DNA of 64,000 nt, from the NCBI GenBank assembly GCA_000508965.1, contig BAHV02000010.1, positions 124,001 through 188,000 of the forward strand, written 5' to 3'. Position numbers and translations under genes: made by a program. The notes beneath the pieces are model-generated. The model did no database searches, had not been told where the DNA came from, and was given only the letters and a program-made list of their open reading frames with translations. Source of the stretch: Dielma sp000508965. Its GTDB lineage: Bacteria > Bacillota_I > Bacilli_A > Erysipelotrichales > Erysipelotrichaceae. Numbering within the stretch: position 1 is the stretch's first letter; the number at the start of each line of letters is the position of its first letter. Below, one piece after another: positions 41,223 through 49,827 of the stretch.

Positions 41223-43241
41223 ATGAGCTTGAGAATCGCACTTGCAGGTAATCCAAACTGCGGTAAGACGACATTATTTAATGCGTTGACTGGCAGCAGT
41301 CAATATGTCGGTAACTGGCCGGGGGTTACGGTTGAAAAAAAGGAAGGTAAATTGAAGGGTCATAAAGATGTTACTGTTATTGATTTACCAGGCATCTATT
41401 CATTATCGCCTTATACTTTGGAAGAGGTAGTTGCAAGGAACTTTTTAATGCAGGAAAAACCTGATGTCATCATTAATTTGGTTGATGCTACCAATCTTGA
41501 AAGAAATCTTTATTTGACTACTCAGTTGCTTGAAACAGGGATACCGACAGTAATCGCATTAAATATGATCGATATTGTCGAGGAACGTAAAGATGTGCTG
41601 CATGCCGATGAATTATCGAAATGTCTAGGCTGCCCAGTTTGTGAAATATCAGCTTTAAAGTCTAATGGCATTGATGGGATGATTGAAAAGTCACTTTCAT
41701 TGGCTGAGCATGCTTCAGCCTATCAGCCGGTTGAAATTTATACCGGTTTGCTTAAGGAAAAGGTTCTTGAATGTGAAAAGCTGTTAAGTGATAAGGCTGA
41801 TAAAACATCATCGCGCTGGTATGCTGTAAAGCTATTGGAGGATGATCAGGAGAGCCTTAAGGATATATCTTTAAGTGAAATTGATAAAACTTCTGTTAAA
41901 AAAGCCCGTGAAGCGATCGAACAGGAATACGATGATGACGCGGAAAGCATTGTAACCAATGCCCGCTATGAGTATATTGCTAAAATCCGTGATCAAATTA
42001 TGATTCGTCATGATCATGAGGCACTGACCATATCGGATAAAATTGACCGAGTCCTCACCAATCGCTGGCTGGCTCTGCCTATTTTTGCCTTAGTGATGTG
42101 GGCTGTATATTATATTGCTATGAGTACAATCGGTACGATGGGGACAGATTGGGTCAATGATGTATTGTTTGGTGAAATAATACCCAATGCGGCTGATTCG
42201 CTGTTGACATCATTAAATGTCGCACCATGGCTAACCAGTCTGATTCAGCATGGTATCATTGCTGGTGTCGGAGCTGTACTCGGTTTTGTCCCTCAAATCA
42301 TGGTACTGTTCTTCCTGCTTTCAATTCTTGAAGACTGCGGCTATATGGCCCGTGTTGCTTTCATCATGGACAGAATCTTCCGCAAATTTGGGTTATCCGG
42401 AAAAAGCTTCATTCCAATGCTGATTTCAACTGGCTGCGGGGTGCCGGGAATCATGGCAAGCCGTACAATAGAAGATGAAAAGGACCGCAAAATGACAATC
42501 ATGCTGACAACCTTTATTCCTTGTTCAGCAAAGCTGCCAATCTTTGGATTATTTGCCGGTGCCTTATTTAACGATGCTGCCTGGGTATCTGCAAGCATGT
42601 ATTTTATCGGTCTGGCATCGGTGATTGTTTGTGGTATCCTGTTAAAGAAAACTAAATATTTCGGCGGTGATCCAGCGCCGTTTGTTATGGAGCTGCCAGC
42701 CTATCACTGGCCTAGTGTCAAGGGTCTGTTTATTCATATGTGGGATCGTGCTAAAGCTTTTATCAAAAAAGCAGGAACGATTATCCTGCTGGCAACCATT
42801 CTCGTATGGTTCATGTCAAGCTTCAGCTGGTCATTTGAAATGGTTGATACAAATGAGAGCATTCTGGCATCAATTGGTAATGTGATTGCTCCATTGTTTG
42901 CACCGCTGGGCTGGGGTGACTGGCGGGCAGCTGTCGCAACCTTTACCGGTTTGATTGCGAAAGAAAATATTGTCGGTACCTTTGGTGTCTTGTATGGCTT
43001 AGAAGAAGTAGCTGAAAATGGTACTGAAATCTGGACACAGATTTCACAGCTTTTCACACCGATATCCGCCTATTCATTTATGGTGTTTAATCTGTTGTGC
43101 GCGCCATGCTTTGCTGCTATCGGTGCTATTCGCAGAGAAATGGGCAGTGCTAAGTGGACATGGATTACCATTGCTTTCCAATGCGGTGTTGCTTATATTG
43201 CCGCATTATTGATTAATCTGATTGGTAATATGATTTTCTAA
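41223..43241 (+). CDS. feoB: Ferrous iron transporter FeoB
   Basis: A 672-aa membrane protein with an N-terminal G domain: G1 GNPNCGKTT (residue 8), G3 DLPGIYSLSPYT, G4 NMID, then the helical GDI-like region (to ~residue 260). The permease follows: two Gate-type halves with VLGFVPQIMVLFFLLSILED (residues ~345-364), GYMARVAFIMDR, GCGVPGIMASRTI, FIPCSAKLPIFG, and AKENIVGTFGVLYG. FeoB imports Fe2+ across the cytoplasmic membrane. GGAGGG precedes ATG. It is followed by a Cys-rich accessory gene and an XRE regulator in the same direction. Confidence 0.97.
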   Translation: MSLRIALAGNPNCGKTTLFNALTGSSQYVGNWPGVTVEKKEGKLKGHKDVTVIDLPGIYSLSPYTLEEVVARNFLMQEKPDVIINLVDATNLERNLYLTTQLLETGIPTVIALNMIDIVEERKDVLHADELSKCLGCPVCEISALKSNGIDGMIEKSLSLAEHASAYQPVEIYTGLLKEKVLECEKLLSDKADKTSSRWYAVKLLEDDQESLKDISLSEIDKTSVKKAREAIEQEYDDDAESIVTNARYEYIAKIRDQIMIRHDHEALTISDKIDRVLTNRWLALPIFALVMWAVYYIAMSTIGTMGTDWVNDVLFGEIIPNAADSLLTSLNVAPWLTSLIQHGIIAGVGAVLGFVPQIMVLFFLLSILEDCGYMARVAFIMDRIFRKFGLSGKSFIPMLISTGCGVPGIMASRTIEDEKDRKMTIMLTTFIPCSAKLPIFGLFAGALFNDAAWVSASMYFIGLASVIVCGILLKKTKYFGGDPAPFVMELPAYHWPSVKGLFIHMWDRAKAFIKKAGTIILLATILVWFMSSFSWSFEMVDTNESILASIGNVIAPLFAPLGWGDWRAAVATFTGLIAKENIVGTFGVLYGLEEVAENGTEIWTQISQLFTPISAYSFMVFNLLCAPCFAAIGAIRREMGSAKWTWITIAFQCGVAYIAALLINLIGNMIF

Positions 43242-43266
43242 TCTGAAAGGGCGGAGAGGTGAACTT

Positions 43267-43455
43267 ATGGGTACATTCATTGTAGGATTCATTATTTTAG
43301 CAGCTTGTATCATGGCGATTCGCTCATTGATTAAAGACCATGGCAGCTGCGGCGGCTGTTCAGGCTGCAGCGGCAGCTGTGGAAAATGCCATCCTGCCAC
43401 TGCAAAGGGAATCAATAAGCTGGTTAAGGAGAGCAAGGCTCGTCATGCCGGCTGA
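43267..43455 (+). CDS. FeoB-associated Cys-rich membrane protein
   Basis: A 62-aa protein with one N-terminal transmembrane helix (FIVGFIILAACIMAIRSL) and a cysteine cluster CGGCSGCSGSCGKC at residues ~28-41. This architecture is the FeoB-associated Cys-rich family found directly after feoB in Firmicutes. It may bind iron or act like FeoC; that function is unproven. GAGAGGTG precedes ATG. Its stop overlaps the XRE gene by 11 bases. Confidence 0.88.
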   Translation: MGTFIVGFIILAACIMAIRSLIKDHGSCGGCSGCSGSCGKCHPATAKGINKLVKESKARHAG

Positions 43456-43654
43456 TAAATGGTTTTCAAATTTAAAAAGAATACGTAAAGATGCGCATCT
43501 GACACAAGAAGAACTGGCAAAATGTGTCGGTGTAAGGCGTGAAACAATATCACAGCTGGAATCGGGTAAGGGCAATCCTTCATTGCTCACTGTACTTAAG
43601 ATAGCTGAGCTTCTTGAGACACCCGTTGATGAATTATTCAAACTGGCTGATTAA
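43445..43654 (+). CDS. XRE-family HTH regulator
   Basis: A 69-aa protein that is nearly all helix-turn-helix: NLKRIRKDAHLTQEELAKCV then RRETISQLESGKGNPSLLTV and ELLETPVDELFKLAD. It is the short, single-domain XRE type common next to transporters. I chose ATG 43445 (MPADKWFSNL) because the longer frame upstream is Ala-rich read-through of the neighbouring cysteine codons. It overlaps the preceding gene, so it belongs to the feo transcript. It may tune feo expression; this is inferred. Confidence 0.82.
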   Translation: MPADKWFSNLKRIRKDAHLTQEELAKCVGVRRETISQLESGKGNPSLLTVLKIAELLETPVDELFKLAD

Positions 43655-43674
43655 CTCCTTTTAATTTCATAAAG

Positions 43675-43708
43675 AGATAGCATGACAGAACTGTCAGCTA
43701 TCTTTTTA
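43675..43708 (+). terminator. Terminator of the feo operon
   Basis: AGATAGC and GCTATCT, with inner TGACAG/CTGTCA pairing, followed by TTTTTATTTT. Confidence 0.85.
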
Positions 43709-43750
43709 TTTTTATCGTATATAATAAAAGAAAAGATAGGAGGATTCAAA

Positions 43751-44431
43751 ATGAAATATGAAATAATCGGCAAACAGCTGCCAGCTGTGGAATTAACGCT
43801 TGGTAAGGGTGAAAGTGTATATACTGAATCTGGCGGTATGAGTTGGATGGATGACTGTTTTGAGATGAACAGCAATACCCGCGGCGGCTTGATGAAAGGA
43901 TTGGCACGGGCATTCAGCGGTGAATCAATATTTATGACAACGTATACTTGTCTTATGGAAGGCGGTAAGATTACCTTTGGCTCCAGTTTCCCGGGAAATA
44001 TCTTACCTATGCACTTAAGTGTAGGCGAATCATTAATCATACAAAAAACGGCGTTTCTAGCTGCCGAAGAGAGTGTTAGTCTGGAAGTTTTTGTAAACAA
44101 ACGGGCCGGTGCCGGTTTCTTTGGCGGCGAAGGATTTATCTTGCAGAAAATCAGCGGTCCTGGTACAGCTTTTCTGGAAATCGATGGTGAAGTGATGGAA
44201 AAAATATTAAAACCGGGTGAAAAATTGAAGGTGGATCAAGGCTATATCGCAGCCTACGAGCCAAGCGTGGATTTCAGTGTTGAAACAGTTAAAGGGGTCA
44301 AAAATGTATTATTTTCAGGTGAAGGCTTATTTTTGGCAACCTTGACAGGCCCAGGCAAAGTTTGGCTGCAGACAATGCCATTTAATGTTTTGGCCGGCCG
44401 TATTGCTGCCTGTATGCCAACTAAGAAATAA
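43751..44431 (+). CDS. AIM24/TIGR00266-family protein
   Basis: A 226-aa soluble beta-sandwich protein. Landmarks are the start MKYEIIGKQLPAVELTLGKG, ESGGMSWMDDCFEMNSNTRG, FSGESIFMTTYTC, the VGESLIIQKTAFLA segment, GAGFFGGEGFILQKISGPG, and LFLATLTGPGKVWLQTMP. The family is widespread and its biochemical function is not established. GGAGG precedes ATG 43751; an earlier in-frame start at 43682 would run through the feo terminator. Its stop overlaps the next start (TAATG). Confidence 0.9.
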   Translation: MKYEIIGKQLPAVELTLGKGESVYTESGGMSWMDDCFEMNSNTRGGLMKGLARAFSGESIFMTTYTCLMEGGKITFGSSFPGNILPMHLSVGESLIIQKTAFLAAEESVSLEVFVNKRAGAGFFGGEGFILQKISGPGTAFLEIDGEVMEKILKPGEKLKVDQGYIAAYEPSVDFSVETVKGVKNVLFSGEGLFLATLTGPGKVWLQTMPFNVLAGRIAACMPTKK

Positions 44432-44736
44432 TGCTTTGGCTGATTTATATCGGATCGGTACTCCTGATGATTGTCTTGGGCGTAAGAATTTCGCATAGTC
44501 CTCATCCAATTCAATAGTTGGCAAATGCTGCGGAACAGCCCGAAGTTGAAGATTTCCGCGGCTATAATCAAGCACTAGGCAGGAATTTCATTTTGTTTGG
44601 CTTGCTGCTGCTGATTGTTTTGCTGCCTATGCCTTATGCCTTGCTTATGCTGTTCTGCATTCCTTTCTGGGCCATTGGTTTTATGCTGCGCTGCATGCAG
44701 ATACAAACCCGCTATGAAGCACAGTCAAACAAGTAA
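44431..44736 (+). pseudogene. Small two-helix membrane protein gene interrupted by an in-frame TAG
   Basis: One frame runs from ATG 44431 (coupled to the AIM24 stop) through MLWLIYIGSVLLMIVLGVRI, a TAG at 44515-44517, then on without further stops to 44736 (LGRNFILFGLLLLIVLLPMP and FWAIGFMLRCMQIQ). Joined, the product would be about 101 aa with transmembrane segments on either side of the stop. The downstream part begins with TTG immediately after TAG, so termination-reinitiation is conceivable. I favour a recent nonsense mutation. The family is not recognised. Confidence 0.6.
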
Positions 44737-44838
44737 AACTAGACAAAAACATTATTCTGTCTGTTTATCGGACATGAAATAATGGCTGTCTATGGCAGAA
44801 GATATGAATTTGCTTATGATTAAGTTGGAAGTGATAAT

Positions 44839-45153
44839 GTGGATAAGGATTATGATCTGGTGTTTGAGACACCGCGGGGAAACCGGAGCGGATATCTGAT
44901 CTTCATGATTGAGAAACAGGCATTAAATGGTGTGCTGAATATCGGCAGCGCGAATGCTTCCTTTTTTGGCGGTACTTTTGATGAGCGTCAATTCAGCTTT
45001 AAAGGAAGTATTTACTTTCATTATTTGCATCTGAATTATCAGGTGAAAGGACAGTGGCTCTCAGATATGATTCAGGGAAGTTTGTATATCCGGCACATGA
45101 AGTTTAATTTTATGGGAGTCCCGCACATAAGAAAGCATCAGCCTAAGGACTGA
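44839..45153 (+). CDS. Hypothetical 104-aa protein
   Basis: A 104-aa soluble protein, GTG start with GGAAGTGAT upstream. It has alternating hydrophobic/aromatic strands (GYLIFMIEKQALNGVLNIGS, ASFFGGTFDERQFSFKGSIY, SLYIRHMKFNFMGV), suggesting a small all-beta fold of stacked hairpins. I do not recognise a family. It is 102 bases downstream of the interrupted membrane gene, and its stop codon is inside a terminator stem. A GTG start is assumed; no better start is visible. Confidence 0.65.
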   Translation: MDKDYDLVFETPRGNRSGYLIFMIEKQALNGVLNIGSANASFFGGTFDERQFSFKGSIYFHYLHLNYQVKGQWLSDMIQGSLYIRHMKFNFMGVPHIRKHQPKD

Positions 45154-45160
45154 TGCTTTT
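45132..45160. terminator. Bidirectional terminator overlapping a stop codon
   Basis: AAAGCATCAG and CTGATGCTTT stem, A-run and T-run on either side. The TGA (45151-45153) of the 104-aa gene lies in the 3' arm. Confidence 0.8.
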
Positions 45161-45164
45161 ATGT

Positions 45165-45728
45165 TTATTGGTTTTTAAGATTGTCAATCGCATTAGTAAA
45201 GCTTCCCTGCAGCATCTTTGATAAGGTAGCTGCCAGCTCTTCACTGCTGTCACGGCAGCCGCGGGTCAGCCATTGAATAATTAAACCAGAGAATGCAATC
45301 GCATAAAAATTAACAATGAAATTAAGTCTGTCCGAATCAATATTCACATCATGAGCAAATTGACGGATACCGTTCTCTACCATCGTAAATGAGGTTTCTG
45401 AGAGAAACATTTCCAAATGATCGCGGCCGAGTGAATTAAATGTATTCAGACAGAATACCTTATTCTGTTCGATATATTTCAAGATTTTCAAAAAACGATC
45501 CGGCCATTGTTCTAAAGAACCGAATTCCGGAAGCTTTTCGATGACTTCACTTTGATAGATATAACCAAGGCATTCGTAAATATCCTGAAAGTGATAATAA
45601 AAGGTCTGACGGTTCAGATCACATTTTTCACATACCATAGCTACGGTGATTTTATTCATGGGCATGAGGTTCATCAATTCTTTTAAAGCATGACCCAATT
45701 CTTTTTTTGTTAATGCTGAACTGCTCAT
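45165..45728 (-). CDS. TetR-family regulator (DhaS-like)
   Basis: A 187-aa protein with an N-terminal TetR HTH (NKITVAMVCEKCDLNRQTFY, YHFQDIYECLGYIY). The helical C-terminal domain is of the kind seen in DhaS-type regulators (TetR_C_8). The start MSSSALTKKEL has GAGGTG seven bases upstream; a longer in-frame start at 45758 has none. It is divergent from a DegV-family gene, and DegV folds like the DhaK kinase domain, which strengthens the DhaS comparison. The ligand is unknown. Confidence 0.85.
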   Translation of the reverse strand: MSSSALTKKELGHALKELMNLMPMNKITVAMVCEKCDLNRQTFYYHFQDIYECLGYIYQSEVIEKLPEFGSLEQWPDRFLKILKYIEQNKVFCLNTFNSLGRDHLEMFLSETSFTMVENGIRQFAHDVNIDSDRLNFIVNFYAIAFSGLIIQWLTRGCRDSSEELAATLSKMLQGSFTNAIDNLKNQ

Positions 45729-45801
45729 AATTTCACCTCTATGCAGACATTGTACCATAATATCAAGCGATTTAGAAGATGAACAATATCTGCTAATAAA
45801 A

Positions 45802-45860
45802 TGACTAAATAATTAATAAAGTCAAAAAATGATTGACTTCCTGTTTGGCCATGATATAAT
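45802..45860. promoter_or_regulatory. TetR/degV divergent promoter region
   Basis: TTGACT (45833-45838) and TATAAT (45855-45860) with 16-bp spacing drive the DegV gene. Just upstream TGACT and AGTCA (45802-45824) frame an A/T-rich imperfect palindrome, a candidate TetR operator. Confidence 0.55.
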
Positions 45861-45884
45861 GAATTTACTTAACGGAGGAAATTT

Positions 45885-46742
45885 ATGTCTAAATTCTTGA
45901 TTGTTACAGATACTACATCCACACTGATTCCTCAGGATTCAGAGAAATACGGAATTGAAATAGTGCCGCTCAGCGTGCTGAATAAAGGGTATGAATATGC
46001 AGATGGCATCGATATTAATGCCGAGCAGTTTGCTGATTTGCTGCGTAATGGCGAGATGCCGACAACCTCTCAGCCTAACATCGGCAGAGTTGAAGAATTA
46101 ATGAAGAAATGGAAAGCTGCTGATTATGATGCGATTCTTATTATTACAATTAGCTCTTATTTGTCAGGCACTTATCAGGGCTTCTTAATGACTGCTAAAA
46201 ATCTGGATATGAAAAATGTACATGTGATTGATTCACTGACGGTTGGCGCACCAATGCTGGATATGGCACTGACTGCGAAGCATTATGCGGATGCGGGTCG
46301 TTCACTGGATGATATTTTGACGATGCTGAAGGCAAAAATCAATGATACTTATTCAATGCTTTATCCGAAGAATTTGGAACAGCTGAAAAAAGGCGGCCGC
46401 ATTTCACCGGTTGCTGCCGGTATGGCTTCATTGCTTAAAATTAAACCGCTGCTTTATTTAAAAGAAGATGGTACTTGTGTTGAAAAATATGGGATGGCCA
46501 GAACAGATTCCAAGATTTATGATATGATCATTGAAGAATTTAAAAAGCGTAATGTAAGTGCTGAAACTCATGAATTTTATATCATGGAAGCTGAAGGCAT
46601 GGAGAATGTTGAAGCTTTTCTCAGCAAGGCCAAAGAAGCATTTGGCAGGGATATGTGTTTTAAAATCATACAATTACCTGCTGTACTTACATGTCATGCC
46701 GGCCTGGGCAGCTTTGCGGTACAATCTTGTTTAAAAAACTAA
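45885..46742 (+). CDS. DegV-family fatty-acid-binding protein
   Basis: A 285-aa cytosolic DegV protein. Landmarks are FLIVTDTTSTL, the GIEIVPLSVLNKGYEYADGIDI segment (residues ~24-45), MPTTSQPNIG, ILIITISSYLSGTYQGFLMT, VIDSLTVGAPMLDMAL, and LKKGGRISPVAAGMASLLKI KPLL at the domain junction. DegV proteins bind fatty acids and some serve as FakB subunits that present them to the FakA kinase; no fakA is in view. AACGGAGG precedes ATG. Divergent from a TetR gene, its likely regulator. Confidence 0.93.
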   Translation: MSKFLIVTDTTSTLIPQDSEKYGIEIVPLSVLNKGYEYADGIDINAEQFADLLRNGEMPTTSQPNIGRVEELMKKWKAADYDAILIITISSYLSGTYQGFLMTAKNLDMKNVHVIDSLTVGAPMLDMALTAKHYADAGRSLDDILTMLKAKINDTYSMLYPKNLEQLKKGGRISPVAAGMASLLKIKPLLYLKEDGTCVEKYGMARTDSKIYDMIIEEFKKRNVSAETHEFYIMEAEGMENVEAFLSKAKEAFGRDMCFKIIQLPAVLTCHAGLGSFAVQSCLKN

Positions 46743-46762
46743 TGAGCGAAAGCTCATTTTTC
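46742..46762 (+). terminator. degV terminator
   Basis: ATGAGC, GAAA tetraloop, GCTCAT, then TTTTTC; the stem begins on the last base of the TAA stop. Confidence 0.8.
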
Positions 46763-46858
46763 TTTGCAAGTTATTCAGGGATTAATGCAACTTAAGGATG
46801 GAAGCTGGCAAATCATGGCATTCAGTGACATAATAAAATTAAGAAGGAGGGTCTGCTT

Positions 46859-47551
46859 ATGAAAATTATCTGTGCAATGTTATTAATGCTGTTATGCGGC
46901 TGCAGCAGTCTTATCCGTCCTGATGCTGTTGATCATTATCAGTATGAGGGCAAAATTGTGGAATTAAAAGATGATCAGCTGATGATTCTGGGGAAGGATG
47001 GCTTGGTACACGTCGGCGGTGAGTTTGATACTCAATCATTAAAGGAAGGGATGCAGGTATTAATTGACACGAATGGAACTGTGAATGAAACATATCCCAT
47101 GTCCATTCAATGTACCGGTACAATTCAAATTGTTAAACAGGAGGATGATCTGATTGGCTTCTATCTGGATGTGATACAGGATTTATTTGATACTGATCCA
47201 GGTTTGAATGATCAGATTGAAATGATTGCTTTTGATTTAAGCAAGGCTGGCAATCTGAATGAAGAAGAAAAAAATGCGTTAATCTGGATGGCCGGCAGTA
47301 TGCTGGGCTGGGATACCCGTGCAGCAACGTATGATGAACTTGTAGAAGAAGGTCTGATCGATGATGAAAATTTATATTTTGAGAAAGGACTGCTGTTTAA
47401 TCTTGAAGCTGAGACTATCGATGAGAACCATTTTACTTTTACAATTCAGAAATGGCGCAGCGGTTTAGGCGCTTATTGGTTCGCTGATTGCAAGGCGGTT
47501 AAAACGGATAATGAGTGGCATTATGAAATCGGCGCTGAAATGATATCCTGA
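46859..47551 (+). CDS. Lipoprotein of unknown function
   Basis: A 230-aa protein with MKIICAMLLMLLCGCSS: a short signal peptide with a lipobox LCGC, so it is probably attached to the outer face of the membrane. The mature part is acidic; an OB/SH3-like strand set (YEGKIVELKDDQLMILGKDG) is followed by an alpha/beta region (NALIWMAGSMLGWDTRAATY) and a C-terminal sheet (FTFTIQKWRSGLGAYWF). AAGGAGGG precedes ATG. No family recognised. Confidence 0.78.
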   Translation: MKIICAMLLMLLCGCSSLIRPDAVDHYQYEGKIVELKDDQLMILGKDGLVHVGGEFDTQSLKEGMQVLIDTNGTVNETYPMSIQCTGTIQIVKQEDDLIGFYLDVIQDLFDTDPGLNDQIEMIAFDLSKAGNLNEEEKNALIWMAGSMLGWDTRAATYDELVEEGLIDDENLYFEKGLLFNLEAETIDENHFTFTIQKWRSGLGAYWFADCKAVKTDNEWHYEIGAEMIS

Positions 47552-47608
47552 TGAAATTCAGATAAAAATGAGAGATACAATGAATCACTTTGATGGTTAA
47601 TAATAAAC

Positions 47609-48304
47609 ATGGAAACCTTTATTACTGTAAATCATTGCAGACTGTATCTGGAAATTGAAGGCGAGGGTGAGCCCTTGCTTTTTCTCCATGGCAATGGAGA
47701 AGACAGTCATTATTTTCAACGTCAGCAGGCATTATTCATAAATTATTATCAATGTATTTTTATGGACAGCCGTGCTCATGGCAAAAGTGATGTAGGCAGA
47801 GCGCCGCTTTCTTTAACGCTGATGGCTGATGACGTCATAAAGGCCATTGAGGCATTAAATCTGCCGCCGGTGAATGTGCTGGGGTTCAGTGATGGGGCTA
47901 ATATTGCATTACTGGCAGCGTTGAAACAACCGCAATTATTCAAACGCATTATATTAAATGGTGCCAATATTATGCCAAGCGGTCTGAAAACCAGTGTAGT
48001 TCTGTCAATACTGCATGAATACGCTCTGGCCAAAGGGCTTAATCGGCAGCTGCTCGCATTGATGGTCAGGGAACCTAGGCTGTCATTTAAAGATTTGACA
48101 CGCATCCAATGTCCGACACTAGTCATTGCGGGTGAGCATGATATGATTAAAAAGGCACATACACAAAAAATTGCTGCTTCACTGCCTGATGCAAAGCTGG
48201 CAATTATCCCTAAGGCAGATCATTTCTGCGCGTTCAAACAGGATCAGCTTTTTAATCAGATCGTTCTTGAATTTTTAAAAGATAACTATAATCCCTTAAG
48301 ATAA
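47609..48304 (+). CDS. Alpha/beta-hydrolase
   Basis: A 231-aa hydrolase: oxyanion region LLFLHGNGED, a DSRAHGKSD strand-loop, nucleophile elbow LGFSDGANIA (Ser), acid in VIAGEHDMIKK, and catalytic His in IPKADHFCAF. The size and motifs fit lactonase/esterase-like enzymes of unknown substrate. The start ATG lacks a clear Shine-Dalgarno sequence (upstream is GATGGTTAATAATAAAC), so expression may depend on the upstream lipoprotein transcript, or the start may be mis-set. A terminator follows directly. Confidence 0.82.
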   Translation: METFITVNHCRLYLEIEGEGEPLLFLHGNGEDSHYFQRQQALFINYYQCIFMDSRAHGKSDVGRAPLSLTLMADDVIKAIEALNLPPVNVLGFSDGANIALLAALKQPQLFKRIILNGANIMPSGLKTSVVLSILHEYALAKGLNRQLLALMVREPRLSFKDLTRIQCPTLVIAGEHDMIKKAHTQKIAASLPDAKLAIIPKADHFCAFKQDQLFNQIVLEFLKDNYNPLR

Positions 48305-48321
48305 ATAGTTAAGGGTTTTTT
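48292..48321 (+). terminator. Terminator of the hydrolase gene
   Basis: CCCTTAA and TTAAGGG stem followed by TTTTTT, overlapping the last codons and stop. Confidence 0.75.
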
Positions 48322-48323
48322 AT

Positions 48324-48357
48324 ATAAAAAAGAATGACAATCAAGGTATGTCATTCT
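48324..48357 (-). terminator. Terminator of the minus-strand envelope operon
   Basis: On the minus strand AGAATGACA and TGTCATTCT form the stem, followed by TTTTTTATA. Confidence 0.8.
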
Positions 48358-48374
48358 CTATAATTCATAAATCT

Positions 48375-49088
48375 TTAATTCTCAATATAATCAGCATATT
48401 GCTTTTTAATGCTATTCAAAGATTCTTTTGGAATTGGTATCGTGATATTACTGATTAAAGTAAAATGCCGATTTTCCAACTTATTAATATAATTCATACT
48501 GACTAAATAGCTTTTATGACATCGCAGAAATCTTCGATCATCTAATTGCTTCTCGATATTATCCAGCTTATCGTTGATTGAAACGACACTGCCATCCTTG
48601 CAGTGGAAGAATACCTGTCTTTTTAAGCTTTCTACATAGACGATATCCTTGTGTTTGATGCGATAATAACCAAACTTAGAATTCAGCGTGATGTAGCGGG
48701 CATCTATTTTTTGGAAAATATGACATAATTCATCAGCCAGCGCTTTAACTTCTTCCGCATCATAAGGCTGAAGAATATAATTAAAGGCACGTATACCATA
48801 GGAAGCATAAGCATAGTCTTTAACCGCTGAAGTTATCACAATCTTGCAATGACTGTCATAGGTACGGATATAGCGTGCCAGCTTCATTCCTTCACTGTCC
48901 TCACCGTCAACGGCGATAAAGATAATATCATAGACAACATGGTTGTCACAATGATTCAGCGCCTCTTTGTAGTTATCATATTTGGTGATTAGAAAGGGCG
49001 TTTTATTAGCTGTGAGAGCATCGAATAACATCGTATAGAGTGTTTCTAAATTTTCTGTATTGCTATCACATATTGAAAATCTTAACAT
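48375..49088 (-). CDS. LytTR-type regulator with a degenerate receiver domain
   Basis: A 237-aa protein: receiver-like residues 1-125, then a LytTR DNA-binding domain (KHKDIVYVESLKRQVFFHCK, then DDRRFLRCHKSYLVSMNYIN). In active receivers the phosphorylated Asp sits in FLD(I/V); here the same place is FIAVDG, with Ala. The conserved Lys in YLLKP is Gln in YILQPYD. ICDSN keeps one acidic residue. No histidine kinase gene is adjacent. I infer phosphorylation-independent control. AGGAGG precedes ATG; it is last in a four-gene operon. Confidence 0.88.
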   Translation of the reverse strand: MLRFSICDSNTENLETLYTMLFDALTANKTPFLITKYDNYKEALNHCDNHVVYDIIFIAVDGEDSEGMKLARYIRTYDSHCKIVITSAVKDYAYASYGIRAFNYILQPYDAEEVKALADELCHIFQKIDARYITLNSKFGYYRIKHKDIVYVESLKRQVFFHCKDGSVVSINDKLDNIEKQLDDRRFLRCHKSYLVSMNYINKLENRHFTLISNITIPIPKESLNSIKKQYADYIEN

Positions 49089-49105
49089 GTTGAGCCTCCT
49101 AAAAA

Positions 49106-49822
49106 TTAAAAATTGTTTTCAACAAAAGGCCGCAGCACAAGTTCATGAACAACCGCATCATCCTCACATTCTAATACGGCAAGGATAGCGTTGGCAACTG
49201 TTTTAGGATGCATGTAATCTTCACGGACATTTGTACGGAAATTTGTGTTAATTCCACCAGGATATATACCGGTAACCTTGATATGACTTTCCCTTACTTC
49301 TTTTAATAAAATCTGATGCAGAATATCCATCGCATGTTTACTGGCAGAATAAGCGCCGCTGTTTTCAATGGAATGTTTGCATACTGAAGAAAGAATATTA
49401 ATGATATGTCCATCGCCTGTTTCCTTCATATGGGGAAGGACGCCTTGAATAAAGATCAGCGGCGATACACAATTCAGATTAAGCATATATCTTAAATCAT
49501 TCAAATCAATATTTTCTACTAAATCTTTTTTTATATTAGCACCGGCATTATTAATTAGAATATCAATATCACCAAGCGCTTCCTGAGTATTGCGGATGAA
49601 GGCGTAACAGCATTCATCATCAGTAACATCGAAGCATGCCGCAAATACCTTGACACATGGATTTACGGTATGGACTGCACGTACGGTTTCCTTTAGCTTA
49701 GCTTCATTTCTGCCGCAGATTGCTAATGAGCAGCTGTATTTGCTGGCAATCGCCAGCGTCAATGCTTTACCGAGACCATCACTGGCACCGGTAATCATGA
49801 CCTTAGATTGATTGTTGATCAT
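49106..49822 (-). CDS. Short-chain dehydrogenase/reductase (SDR)
   Basis: A 238-aa classical SDR. The cofactor site is TGASDGLGKAL (residue ~11), NNAGAN marks strand 4, the catalytic Ser is in ILSSVCKHS, and Tyr-x-x-x-Lys is in AYSASKHAMD. The segment IYPGGINTNFRT follows the active site. ICGRN after strand 2 suggests NADP(H). Its ribosome site (AGGTAACG) overlaps the stop of the DUF975 gene, so translation is coupled. Substrate unknown. Confidence 0.92.
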   Translation of the reverse strand: MINNQSKVMITGASDGLGKALTLAIASKYSCSLAICGRNEAKLKETVRAVHTVNPCVKVFAACFDVTDDECCYAFIRNTQEALGDIDILINNAGANIKKDLVENIDLNDLRYMLNLNCVSPLIFIQGVLPHMKETGDGHIINILSSVCKHSIENSGAYSASKHAMDILHQILLKEVRESHIKVTGIYPGGINTNFRTNVREDYMHPKTVANAILAVLECEDDAVVHELVLRPFVENNF

Positions 49823-49827
49823 AAGCG

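Noticed and set aside
43340..43444. Ala-rich N-terminal extension of the XRE regulator
   Set aside because: It is the Cys/Gly codon cluster of the Feo accessory gene read in another frame.
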